The notes under the pieces are model-generated. The model saw only the letters and a list, made by a program, of their open reading frames with translations, was not told where the DNA came from and made no database searches. Shown one piece after another: positions 17,384-25,987 of a DNA stretch of 59,936 nt (position 1 is the stretch's first letter; each line of letters begins with the position of its first letter). The stretch lies in NCBI GenBank assembly GCA_029259115.1, contig JAPDJO010000034.1:1-59936 (forward strand). The letters are read 5' to 3'. The position numbers and the translations under genes were made by a program. The DNA comes from Thermoplasmatota archaeon. Its GTDB lineage: Archaea; Thermoplasmatota; E2; DHVEG-1; B18-G2.

Positions 17384-17968
17384 TTAATTATGGCAGAGCC
17401 GTGTGAAACATCTTATTCCTTTACAGGTTGGTCCTGAACATGTTGGTACTGTATAACATGATACTTTAGGTCCTATTAGGGGTCTTTCATTATTTTGATC
17501 ACTGGCTGGATGCGTGTTGCAACGATGACAGGTATAATAGAATGTTCGACAGAGCGCCCCCCATCTGCAAGTGTACGAGCATGTAATAATATTGCGAGTC
17601 ATTCTTTTAGGTAACAAGAGGTATATTTCATCACTATCTTGACCGCAAACCGGATATACAGTATGGCAATCTGCTGTTAGACATTTTGCTAAAGGACATG
17701 TTATGGGGGCACCTGTTTTCATCCACATATGAATCCTATTTGGATCTCCTGTTTCGAGGAATATTTTAATCAATGATAGTATTGTAATCCTATCTTTCAA
17801 GAATTTAGTTCCGATATTCTTCTCTCTATTCAGAGCCTTTGCAGCGCAGACCTTGTATAGAGGAGAATATCCATTTCCTTCCTGATTCTTTTCAAATGCT
17901 ACGGCAATCATCGAAGTGGTCACAATAGCAAATAAAAGTAAACCAAGCACAAGGTTCTTTCTATTCAT
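17384..17968 (-). CDS. Secreted cysteine-rich protein, unknown family
   Basis: A 194-residue protein with a signal peptide (MNRKNLVLGLLLFAIVTTSMIAVAFE) and about fifteen cysteines in the remaining 168 residues. These include CPLAKC, CSYTC, CHRC and CKGIRC. The cysteines are crowded into the C-terminal two thirds, where disulfides or bound metal clusters would hold a small extracellular fold. I do not recognise the family. It has no heme CXXCH motif. It shares an AT-rich promoter region (about 17989-18003) with divergent aIF5B and would be almost leaderless. Confidence 0.75.
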   Translation of the reverse strand: MNRKNLVLGLLLFAIVTTSMIAVAFEKNQEGNGYSPLYKVCAAKALNREKNIGTKFLKDRITILSLIKIFLETGDPNRIHMWMKTGAPITCPLAKCLTADCHTVYPVCGQDSDEIYLLLPKRMTRNIITCSYTCRWGALCRTFYYTCHRCNTHPASDQNNERPLIGPKVSCYTVPTCSGPTCKGIRCFTRLCHN

Positions 17969-18055
17969 ATATAGTTATTAATAATTCTCAATCTTATAAA
18001 TTTTATCTCCATAAACCTAAAATACCGAATCACATTTCCAGGCAAAGGCGATATT

Positions 18056-19828
18056 ATGGATTCAGAAAGATCTTCTTACATAAGACAGCCTATAGTCAGC
18101 GTTCTTGGTCATGTAGATCACGGAAAAACAACCTTATTAGACTATATAAGAGGCTCTACTGTAGCTCTGAGAGAAGCTGGGGCAATAACTCAGCACATAG
18201 GGGCTACAGAAGTACCTATAGACGTTATAAAAGAACTATGTGGGGATCTCTTAAAAGGCAAAGATTTTACACTTCCCGGCCTGCTTTTTATAGATACTCC
18301 AGGACATCATGCATTCACAACATTAAGAAAGAGAGGCGGATCCATAGCTGATCTGGCCATACTCATAGTTGATATAAATGAAGGTTTTAAACCCCAGACA
18401 TACGAGTCTCTTATGATACTGAAGCAGTACAAAACCCCTTTTATAGTGGCTGTAAACAAGATAGATTCTATAACGGGCTGGCGCAAGGAGGAAGGCATAC
18501 TTCCAGAGAGATTAAAGAAACAAAATGATCTGGCCAGATCAATCTTTGAGGAAAAGATCTATGAGATCATAGGTACTCTTTCTGAGCACGGCTTTAGCTC
18601 CGATCTTTATACGAATATCAGGGATTTTAGCAGGAATGTAGCTATAATACCTATATCAGCTAAAACAGGCGAAGGCGTTCCAGAGCTTTTGATGGTTCTT
18701 GTTGGCTTGGCTCAAAGATTTTTGGAAAAACATCTCACCATAGAAAAGGGGCCTGCAAAAGGCACAGTTCTAGAAGTTAAGGAAGAGAGAGGGCTTGGAA
18801 CGACTATAGACGTGATAATATACAGTGGAACCTTAAGATCTACAGATACTATTGCTGTTGGAACCAGAGAAGAACCTGTAATAACCAAGATAAAGGCTTT
18901 GCTCAAGCCAAGACCCTTAGATGAGATAAGGGACCCAAGGGAGAAATTCGAGAGCGTTAAGGAAGTGCATGCCGCCTGCGGAATCAAGATATCTGCTCCA
19001 GATCTTGAGGATGTGATTCCTGGATCTCCGCTGAGAGTTGTTACTCAAGAAAATAAAGATGAGGTGATCAAGGAGATAAAAGAGCAGACAGAGCTTCACA
19101 TAGATCTCGATGATGAGGGTGCTGTTGTCAAGGCTGATACCATAGGATCTCTAGAAGCCATAGTCAAGGAGGCAAAGAGCAGAAATATAAAGATCAGGAA
19201 GGCGGAGGTAGGAAATGTATCAAAAAGAGATATCGTAGATGCTTCTGCAACCAATGATCCTCTCCAGCGAGTTGTTCTTGCCTTCAATGTCAAGATTCTT
19301 CCAGAAGCTGAGGAAGAAATAAGGAATCAGGATGTCATGGTAATTAAAGAAGATGTGATCTATACTCTGATGGAAAGATATGAAGAGTGGGTTTACAAGA
19401 AGAGAGAGGAAATAGAGAGAGCGAAGAAGGAAGCTATACCCAGACCTGGGATGATAAAGTTCCTTCCTGAGTATGTTTTTAGAGTAAGTAAACCAGCTAT
19501 TATAGGTGTGAGGGTTCTCGCTGGGAGAATTAAGCCTGGGATGAAGTTGATGAAGGATGATGGCAGGGTTATAGGAACAATAAAGAGTATTCAGTCTGAG
19601 AAAAGAAGTCTAGATGAGGCTATCCAAGGGCAGGAGGTTGCTGTCTCAATAGAGGGTCCCACTGTTGGTAGGCAGATAAAAGGAGGAGATATACTGTACA
19701 CTGATCTACCAGAGGGAGTGGTCAAAAAACTCAAGGAAATAGGAGACCTTACCTATGATGAAAAGGAGGTTTTGGATAAGATTATAGAGATAAAGAGGAA
19801 AACGGTTGATAGATTCTGGGGGTTATAA
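18056..19828 (+). CDS. infB: Translation initiation factor aIF5B
   Basis: A 590-residue GTPase that joins ribosomal subunits during initiation. The G1 loop is GHVDHGKT at residues 18-25, G3 is DTPGH and G4 is NKID. The archaeal size lacks the long N-terminal extension of eukaryotic eIF5B. The C-terminal domain ends QSEKRSLDEAIQGQEVAVSIEGPTVGRQ. In many archaea infB follows rpl7ae-rps28e-rpl24e-ndk. Here it stands alone, divergent from a secreted Cys-rich protein, although those other genes are all in this window. Confidence 0.96.
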   Translation: MDSERSSYIRQPIVSVLGHVDHGKTTLLDYIRGSTVALREAGAITQHIGATEVPIDVIKELCGDLLKGKDFTLPGLLFIDTPGHHAFTTLRKRGGSIADLAILIVDINEGFKPQTYESLMILKQYKTPFIVAVNKIDSITGWRKEEGILPERLKKQNDLARSIFEEKIYEIIGTLSEHGFSSDLYTNIRDFSRNVAIIPISAKTGEGVPELLMVLVGLAQRFLEKHLTIEKGPAKGTVLEVKEERGLGTTIDVIIYSGTLRSTDTIAVGTREEPVITKIKALLKPRPLDEIRDPREKFESVKEVHAACGIKISAPDLEDVIPGSPLRVVTQENKDEVIKEIKEQTELHIDLDDEGAVVKADTIGSLEAIVKEAKSRNIKIRKAEVGNVSKRDIVDASATNDPLQRVVLAFNVKILPEAEEEIRNQDVMVIKEDVIYTLMERYEEWVYKKREEIERAKKEAIPRPGMIKFLPEYVFRVSKPAIIGVRVLAGRIKPGMKLMKDDGRVIGTIKSIQSEKRSLDEAIQGQEVAVSIEGPTVGRQIKGGDILYTDLPEGVVKKLKEIGDLTYDEKEVLDKIIEIKRKTVDRFWGL

Positions 19829-19832
19829 TAAA

Positions 19833-21059
19833 TTATGCCCCAAACTTCTCTAGCCAATCACAGTAACCAAAGAGTATGGGTATAACCCTCCCGCTTATCC
19901 TTCCTAGACCTCCTTTCATGGCAGATCTCTCACTGAATCTTTTGACATCATCTGGTGTGACATTTCTTCCAGCTATAATTATCGGAACCGGATCAGCTGT
20001 ATGATCTCCAAATTCTATAGGCGTAGAGTGATCTCCTGTAAATGCTATGTGGACGTCATCTAAATCCACATTTTCTAGCAGATAACCTAAGGCTTGATCT
20101 ATTTTCTCTATGAACTCTATCTTGGATTTCGCATCATGATCGTGTGCACAGGAATCCGCACCCTTGAAATGGATAAAAACAAAATCTTTTCCTTTATCCA
20201 GCTCCTCGAGAGCTGCTTTTACTTTGCTGATGAGATCAGAGTCTTTTCTTCCTGTTGCGCCTTCCGGTTTGATGGTTTTTAATCCAATAGCCTTTGCTAT
20301 TCCGAGATACAACGCTCCACCAGCGATAGCAGAGCCTTCTATGCCGTAGATCTCTCTTAAAGATTTTATCTTGGGTTTGATAGAACCCCCTCTTAGCAGA
20401 ACTATATTCGCTGGAGGTTTCCTTTCCCTCTCTCTCCTCTTGTTTACTGGTAGATTCTTCAAGATCTGGTGAGATCTTTGTATGAATTCATTTACAATCT
20501 CGGCTGTTCTCCTTGCTGATTCATCATCGGTTAACGCTTTTACCTTCTCTACCTTCAAGCCAACTTTATGAGGGTCTGCATCTGTTATGTTATGTGAGAG
20601 ATTTTCGCCTCTTAATATTAAGGCACCTCTGTGTTCTACGCTGGATCTATAAATTATTTTAACATCCTTAATTTCTATACTGTTAATTGCCTCCTCTATC
20701 TCTTTTAAACCCTCATTTATCCTCCCTGCTCTTCTATCTATAACCTTGAGATTATTATCTACAGTGGCAAGATTCGCTCTGAAACAGATATCACCATCTT
20801 TAACTTCCATGCCTATTCCTAAAGCCTCAAAGACCCCTCTTCCGGTGTATACCTTTTCGGGATCATACCCGAATATCGAAAGATGCGCAGTATCGCTACC
20901 CGGTCTAACTCCAGGTTTAATCGGATCTAGTAAGCCATTTATCCCAATGGCAGCTAATCTGTCTAGATTTGGAGTATTTGCAGCCTCTAAACAGGTTTTT
21001 CCATTGTAATCTGTTGGTCTCCCTCCCAAACCATCCGCTATTATCAGTATCGCCTTCAT
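19833..21059 (-). CDS. apgM: Archaeal 2,3-bisphosphoglycerate-independent phosphoglycerate mutase
   Basis: A 408-residue glycolytic/gluconeogenic enzyme of the alkaline phosphatase superfamily. The N-terminus ILIADGLGGRPTDYNGKTCLEAANTPNLD holds the metal-binding Asp and the nucleophile region. GSDTAHLSIFGYDP and the C-terminal HFKGADSCAHDHDAKSK and TGDHSTPIEFGDHTADPVP supply the remaining metal ligands. Length and motifs match the archaeal ApgM family. It converges with aIF5B, with four bases between stops. Confidence 0.95.
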   Translation of the reverse strand: MKAILIIADGLGGRPTDYNGKTCLEAANTPNLDRLAAIGINGLLDPIKPGVRPGSDTAHLSIFGYDPEKVYTGRGVFEALGIGMEVKDGDICFRANLATVDNNLKVIDRRAGRINEGLKEIEEAINSIEIKDVKIIYRSSVEHRGALILRGENLSHNITDADPHKVGLKVEKVKALTDDESARRTAEIVNEFIQRSHQILKNLPVNKRRERERKPPANIVLLRGGSIKPKIKSLREIYGIEGSAIAGGALYLGIAKAIGLKTIKPEGATGRKDSDLISKVKAALEELDKGKDFVFIHFKGADSCAHDHDAKSKIEFIEKIDQALGYLLENVDLDDVHIAFTGDHSTPIEFGDHTADPVPIIIAGRNVTPDDVKRFSERSAMKGGLGRISGRVIPILFGYCDWLEKFGA

Positions 21060-21118
21060 ATTTAACGATGGAAGAATGTCTTATTGATAGAAAAGTTTGT
21101 CTGATTTAATCATGAAAA

Positions 21119-21127
21119 GTATATAAG
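21119..21127 (+). promoter_or_regulatory. TATA box of the ATP synthase operon
   Basis: GTATATAAG lies 25 bases before the ATG of the first gene (21152), so the operon transcript is probably leaderless at its 5' end. No other promoter-like gap exists until the end of the ten-gene run. Confidence 0.6.
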
Positions 21128-21151
21128 GATTCTCTATATTGCGGTAAAAGA

Positions 21152-21466
21152 ATGACTTCAATTTCAAGATATATCAAGAGCATAAGAGAAAAAGAAGAGG
21201 AGGCGAAATCGAGGATAGAAAAGGCCAAGGCAGAAGCTGAAAGGATATTAAGAGAGACCGAAAAGGAAATAGAAAAAATCAAGGAGAGGATAAGAAAAGA
21301 GATGAACAGAGAAATAGCAAGTATGGAGGAAAAGATAGAGGAGGAGATTGAGAGGGAGAGAAGGAGAATAACAGAGGATAGCAAGAAGGAATTGAGAGAA
21401 ATTGAAGAGAGAGCTATCAAGAATATGGACAAGGCTGTTGAGGCAATATTGAAGGAGATAAGATGA
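21152..21466 (+). CDS. atpH: A-type ATP synthase subunit H
   Basis: A 104-residue, almost wholly charged coiled coil (heptad-rich EKEEEAKSRIEKAKAEAERILRE onward). It pairs with subunit E to form the peripheral stalks of the A1A0 enzyme. The first-gene position matches the Methanosarcina order. Its stop overlaps the start of atpI by four bases (ATGA), implying coupled translation. Confidence 0.88.
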   Translation: MTSISRYIKSIREKEEEAKSRIEKAKAEAERILRETEKEIEKIKERIRKEMNREIASMEEKIEEEIERERRRITEDSKKELREIEERAIKNMDKAVEAILKEIR

Positions 21467-23433
21467 GCCTATTCCCAGAGAAGATAAACAAAGTATCTGT
21501 ATTGATTCATTCCTCGGATCTAGAAAGGGTAATAGATACGATATCTGAAAGAGGTATAATCCACATCACAGATATTGGTTCAAAAGAAAACATCTCTAAA
21601 GATCCTGAGATAGATAGTGTTATCTCAAAGATAATTTCCTATGAAAACAGGTTGAAAAAGATCGTGTCGATACTGAGGCCTTACAGAAAAAGACCTTCAG
21701 GTATAAGAGCTATAATATCTCCCCCAGAGATTGAAAAGATAAGAGTCAAGAAGAAAAGTATAGACGAGCTTTTGGATGAAACAGAGAAAAATCTTGCAAA
21801 TTTTGAGCAGAAAATACTAGAGATAGATTCTAAGCTCAAATCTTTAGATGAAAGTATAAAGGCAAAAGATTCCCTTATCTCAAAGCTGTCCAACCTTCAG
21901 TTTTTAGATTTTGATCTCAGTTATGTGAAAGAGAGTGAACATATTATCTTGAGAGCAGGGATATCAAAAGATTTAGATCTCTTGAGGAAGAAAGTAGAAG
22001 AACTGGGGGGCATATTCGATTACAGATCTCTCGGCAGAGGAAAGGATAGGAGATGGGTAGTAGTAGCTGTGTTTCATCAAACAAAGAGAGAAGAGGCTGA
22101 TAAGCTCTGGCAGAGATATGTTGAGGAGATAGAAATTCCAGATATTCCCGGAAAACCTTCCGAGATAATAAAAAGATTAAAGAGGGAGATAAAAGGCGCT
22201 GAAAAAGAAATCGCAGAGCTCAAAAATGAACTGAGAAAGATAGCGAACAAAGATATGATAAAAATTCTTGCAAATCTTGAGGAACTAACGATAGAGAAAG
22301 TAAAACTCGAGGCAAAGAAGAATTTTGGCAAGACAGAGAGAGTCTATCTCATAGAGGGGTGGGTTCTGAAAGAAAGAGTGAAGGAGTTTCTGAACCTCTT
22401 AGAGAGGATAACGGACAAGAGATTTGCATATACCATATCGAATCCTTCGGGAAATCCTGAAGAGCCGCCCACTTACATAAAGACTGGAAAGATAACCAAA
22501 CCATTTAAGCCCCTTTTAACCCTGTTTGGTCTGCCAAAGTACAGGGAAATAAACCCTCTAATCTTCATAACCCTATGGTTTCCTCTAATGTTTGGTTTTA
22601 TGCTTGGAGATGCTGGATATGGGCTAGTTATACTTTTTGGATCTCTAATTGCTTTCCTCAAGCTAGGTAAAAGATCTAGGATGATAAGAGAGTGGTCTAT
22701 CATTGGAATATTCCTCGGAATCTGGACAACAATATTTGGATATATGTCAAACAGCTTCTTTGGAGATCTTCTACCAAGATTTTTCGGTACAGATCTTCCA
22801 AGAATCAATATTTTTGGTGTAAAAATACCTATAGATGGATTAAGAAATCCTCTCATCTTTTTAGAAATCGCTTTAATCCTGGGACTCATTCATCTCAATA
22901 TAGGGCTGATCCTTGGAATATATCAGGACCTGAAAAACAACAAGATAAAGGATTTAATCTGCGGAAAGTTTTCCTTCATTCTACTCCAGATATTTGGAGG
23001 AGCCCTGATCGGAGAGTATCTTTTAAAGATATGGGAATTATCTTCAACCTTCAAAACTGTATCCTACATTGGAGTTCTGATTGGCATAGCCCTTTTAGCC
23101 TTGGAAGCAAAGGGAATGGTATTCCTAGAGTTGATGGGGTTTGTTGGAGATTGGTTATCTTATGCAAGGTTACTTGCCCTTGGTCTTGCCACAGCAGGTA
23201 TGGCTTTAGCATTTAACATAGTTGCACAGTTGTTTGGCGATATGATACATGTTACTGTTTCTATATTTATACTGCTCATAGCGCATCTGGCTACTATGGG
23301 TTTGAATTCTCTTGGTGCAGCTGTTCATAGCTTAAGGTTGCAGTATGTTGAATTCTTTAACAGGTTTTATGAGGGCGGAGGCAAAGAGTTTGCCCCGCTA
23401 AAAGCGAAAAGGAAATATACCGAGTTGATATGA
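21463..23433 (+). CDS. atpI: A-type ATP synthase subunit I (a), membrane stator
   Basis: A 656-residue protein. The first about 340 residues are a soluble, partly coiled-coil domain that contacts the peripheral stalks. The remainder has about eight membrane helices forming the ion half-channels. Conserved family segments are FPLMFGFMLGDAGYGL, GDWLSYARLLALGLATAGMA and the last helix AAVHSLRLQYVEFFNRFYEGGG, whose arginine is the expected channel arginine facing the rotor carboxylate. Only one rotor carboxylate per four-helix unit is present in the next gene. Confidence 0.94.
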   Translation: MSLFPEKINKVSVLIHSSDLERVIDTISERGIIHITDIGSKENISKDPEIDSVISKIISYENRLKKIVSILRPYRKRPSGIRAIISPPEIEKIRVKKKSIDELLDETEKNLANFEQKILEIDSKLKSLDESIKAKDSLISKLSNLQFLDFDLSYVKESEHIILRAGISKDLDLLRKKVEELGGIFDYRSLGRGKDRRWVVVAVFHQTKREEADKLWQRYVEEIEIPDIPGKPSEIIKRLKREIKGAEKEIAELKNELRKIANKDMIKILANLEELTIEKVKLEAKKNFGKTERVYLIEGWVLKERVKEFLNLLERITDKRFAYTISNPSGNPEEPPTYIKTGKITKPFKPLLTLFGLPKYREINPLIFITLWFPLMFGFMLGDAGYGLVILFGSLIAFLKLGKRSRMIREWSIIGIFLGIWTTIFGYMSNSFFGDLLPRFFGTDLPRINIFGVKIPIDGLRNPLIFLEIALILGLIHLNIGLILGIYQDLKNNKIKDLICGKFSFILLQIFGGALIGEYLLKIWELSSTFKTVSYIGVLIGIALLALEAKGMVFLELMGFVGDWLSYARLLALGLATAGMALAFNIVAQLFGDMIHVTVSIFILLIAHLATMGLNSLGAAVHSLRLQYVEFFNRFYEGGGKEFAPLKAKRKYTELI

Positions 23434-23444
23434 GGTGAGGTGAG

Positions 23445-24026
23445 ATGAGAAAATATGGTATAATGGGAATGATGCTGGTGGCAAGCATACTACTACTGGC
23501 CAGTCCCGCATTTGCTCAGGAAAGTAACAACAACGAACTACAGAAGAAAAATCAATCTCTGGTTGTTCTAGCCTGTACCCTGGCTATGGCTATAGCAGGA
23601 ATAGCCTCAGCGATAGGTATATCGATAGGAGGTATTTCTGCGGCTGCGGTTACTGCAGAGAAACCAGAGGTGTTTAGCAGAGTACTTATCCTAGAAATGC
23701 TACCAATGACTCAGACCATCTACGCGTTTATAGCCTCTGTTCTTCTGTTGATGGGAGCAGGTCTCCTTGGAGGAAAAGCATCGATGGATCTCCTGAATCC
23801 TACAATAGGTAACTCAGCAATATTCGTGGGTCTGCTGATAGGATTGACAGGATTATCTGCCATAAATCAAGGATTGATCGCAAGCGCAGGTATAACGGCT
23901 ACAGGTAGAAATCCAAGCGTTGCAGGTAGAGGTATAATGCTTGCTGTAATGCCAGAGACAATAGCTATATTTGGATTCCTGGTTGGATTACTGATAATGG
24001 TTCTAGGACTGAAGATCCTAGGATAG
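23445..24026 (+). CDS. atpK: ATP synthase rotor subunit K (c), duplicated hairpin with Na+ motif
   Basis: A 193-residue rotor-ring protein. It has an N-terminal signal peptide (cleavage likely after AFA at residue 24), then two helical hairpins, giving four helices in the mature protein. Hairpin one has LPMTQTIY: the usual carboxylate position holds Met88, while Thr89, Gln90 and Tyr93 remain. Hairpin two supplies Gln142 and Glu171 (MPETIAIFG). This set matches the Na+ site of Enterococcus NtpK (T64, Q65, Y68, Q110, E139), with the same Gln-to-Glu spacing of 29. The subunit is therefore predicted to bind one Na+ per four helices, as in Pyrococcus furiosus. A strong GAGGTGAGGTGAG precedes the start. 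Confidence 0.93.
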   Translation: MRKYGIMGMMLVASILLLASPAFAQESNNNELQKKNQSLVVLACTLAMAIAGIASAIGISIGGISAAAVTAEKPEVFSRVLILEMLPMTQTIYAFIASVLLLMGAGLLGGKASMDLLNPTIGNSAIFVGLLIGLTGLSAINQGLIASAGITATGRNPSVAGRGIMLAVMPETIAIFGFLVGLLIMVLGLKILG

Positions 24027-24033
24027 ATGGGAT

Positions 24034-24603
24034 ATGGCTCTCGAGGACATACTTTCTAAGATCAAGGAAGAGGCAGATAGAGAGATAGAGCAGATACTAT
24101 CCAGAGCTAGAGAGGAAAGAAACAAGAGGTTGAAAGAGGCTGAGAAGGAGATAAATAAGGAAAAGGAGCAGAAGATAAAGAGGGCAGAGAGAGACCTGGA
24201 AAACAGGAAGAAAGCAGAGATAGCAAAGATAAGGCAAGAAGCAAAAAAAGAAGTAATGCAACTGAAAGAGAAGATGATCAAGGAGTGCTTCGATAGAGCC
24301 TTAGAGAAACTCAAAAATCTGAGGGGTAAAGATTATGAGAGGATCGTGGAGAGTCTCATGAGATCAACCATGAAGGAGATAGGAAAGGATTGTATAGTAA
24401 TACCTTCCAGAGACGAAGATACAAAGATAGCTAAGAAATTGGGATTAAAAGTTGAAAACAAAAAGATAAAATCAGCGGGAGGCTTCACAGCAAAATCGAA
24501 AGATGGCAGGATAACTATAGATAACAGATTTGAGAGTATACTCAAGAGAAAGGAGAGAGAAATAAGAGCAAAAGTGGGAAGTATTCTGTTTGGAGGTGAG
24601 TAG
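24034..24603 (+). CDS. atpE: A-type ATP synthase subunit E
   Basis: A 189-residue peripheral stalk subunit. The first about 95 residues are a charged coiled coil that pairs with subunit H. The C-terminal half is a mixed alpha/beta head (GKDCIVIPSRDEDTKIAKKLGL, then SAGGFTAKSKDGRITIDNRFESIL) that binds the catalytic head. It begins 7 bases after atpK. Its 3' end contains GGAGGTGA, the ribosome-binding site of the next gene. Confidence 0.92.
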   Translation: MALEDILSKIKEEADREIEQILSRAREERNKRLKEAEKEINKEKEQKIKRAERDLENRKKAEIAKIRQEAKKEVMQLKEKMIKECFDRALEKLKNLRGKDYERIVESLMRSTMKEIGKDCIVIPSRDEDTKIAKKLGLKVENKKIKSAGGFTAKSKDGRITIDNRFESILKRKEREIRAKVGSILFGGE

Positions 24604-24605
24604 GG

Positions 24606-25664
24606 CTGGATACCATAATATATCTAGCGATAGGATTCTCTGGATTTGTCATTGCTATCATGGTTTATAGATCTATACCATACATAAGGTTTGCATATCC
24701 GACCGCAAAGATCGAATCCATAGGAAATCCCTTCATTACAGAAAAGGCTCTAAATCAACTTTTAGAAGCAAGATCTCTAAACTCTTTTAAAAATTTGGTA
24801 AACTCCTACAAGGATTTTAGTGTAGATGGAGAAAAGGATGGGGATATTCAAAGATCTTTAGATCTGAACATGATAAATTCTGTTGAAACACTAAAAGAGG
24901 ATAGCCCAAAGAGTTTGAGAGGGTTTTATGATCGTTTTGTGGAATTTCTAGATAGCTACAATCTTAAGAATTTCCTAAAAGCAAAGGTAAAGGGTTTAGA
25001 ATTAGACATAACTCCGTTCTCAAGAGACTTTAGGAGAATTGTAGATTTGATTAAAACTGCAGATAAAGAGGAGATACCCAAGATACTTGGGGAATTTGGA
25101 TTGGATATATCCATAGACACTGATCCAATAGATATAGATCTCCAGATAGATAGGTATGTTATAGAGGGATTAAGCAAGGCAAAAGTTCCTAAAATAGCGA
25201 GAGAAGCGAGAGACGAGTTTGTAGGGAGACTAATAGATATAGCGAACATAAGAAATCTGATAAGGATGAAGATGAGCGAAATTTCTCTAGATGGGTACGA
25301 GAGATTGTTTTTGGGAGAAGGGAGAGAAATAGCTGAGTGGAGGTTCAAAGATTTATTTATGGCCAAAAATCTAGATGAAATCATATCTGGATTAGAAGGA
25401 ACATCTTATTATGATACGATCAAGCAGGGATATGAAGAAAGCAAGAGATATGATAACACTCAAATTCTGGAGATTAGTCTAGATAAGATGATGTTGAAAT
25501 CTGTAGAGGAGATATCAATGAGGAATTTTCCTTTTCTTGGTCCACTACTCAAATTCATTGTATCAAGGTACTTCGAGATAAGAAACCTTAAAGTTATAGT
25601 TAAAGGTATTGAGGAGAATCTTTCAAAGGATAGGATAAAACCTCTGTTAATAATTGGTGGTTGA
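24606..25664 (+). CDS. atpC: A-type ATP synthase subunit C, probable CTG start and N-terminal membrane helix
   Basis: Subunit C (d) is the funnel that joins the central stalk to the rotor ring. The first ATG is 24660, but it has no ribosome-binding site and would cut a hydrophobic helix in two. In frame upstream, only CTG 24606 follows a perfect GGAGGTGAG (24592-24600) at normal spacing, and the frame is closed by TGA at 24597. From CTG the protein has 352 residues and begins with DTIIYLAIGFSGFVIAIMVY, a membrane helix, then RSIPYIRFAYPTAKIES. The three-domain helical body fits the family. Start choice is inference; the family call is firm. Confidence 0.85.
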   Translation: MDTIIYLAIGFSGFVIAIMVYRSIPYIRFAYPTAKIESIGNPFITEKALNQLLEARSLNSFKNLVNSYKDFSVDGEKDGDIQRSLDLNMINSVETLKEDSPKSLRGFYDRFVEFLDSYNLKNFLKAKVKGLELDITPFSRDFRRIVDLIKTADKEEIPKILGEFGLDISIDTDPIDIDLQIDRYVIEGLSKAKVPKIAREARDEFVGRLIDIANIRNLIRMKMSEISLDGYERLFLGEGREIAEWRFKDLFMAKNLDEIISGLEGTSYYDTIKQGYEESKRYDNTQILEISLDKMMLKSVEEISMRNFPFLGPLLKFIVSRYFEIRNLKVIVKGIEENLSKDRIKPLLIIGG

Positions 25665-25665
25665 T

Positions 25666-25986
25666 ATGAAGATAGTCGCGATATGTGATGAAGATACCGC
25701 AATAGGCCTGGAGCTTGCAGGCATACATGAGGTATATGTTCCTGATGGAGATGAGAGAGAGATATTCCATGAGATTATAGAGAGAGAAGACGTTGGTATC
25801 ATGTTTGTAACAGAAGATGTGGCAAAGTCTATAAGTAGAGATCTCAAGGAATTTTTCCTCCAAGGCAAGGAGTTTCCTATAATTGTTGAGATTCCTGGAA
25901 AGGAAAAGGTGGAAGGTTACATCGATAACATATCTTCTCTGATAAAGAGAGCGGTTGGTGTAAGCGTAGAAAGGAGGGCGCTGTAA
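25666..25986 (+). CDS. atpF: A-type ATP synthase subunit F
   Basis: A 106-residue central stalk subunit with a Rossmann-like fold. [20 protein letters not shown] at the N-terminus and [15 protein letters not shown] are conserved. ATG 25666 is used rather than TTG 25654 because GGTGG precedes it and family proteins start at this point. It follows the atpC stop by one base and is two bases before atpA. Confidence 0.92.
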   Translation: MKIVAICDEDTAIGLELAGIHEVYVPDGDEREIFHEIIEREDVGIMFVTEDVAKSISRDLKEFFLQGKEFPIIVEIPGKEKVEGYIDNISSLIKRAVGVSVERRAL

Positions 25987-25987
25987 C

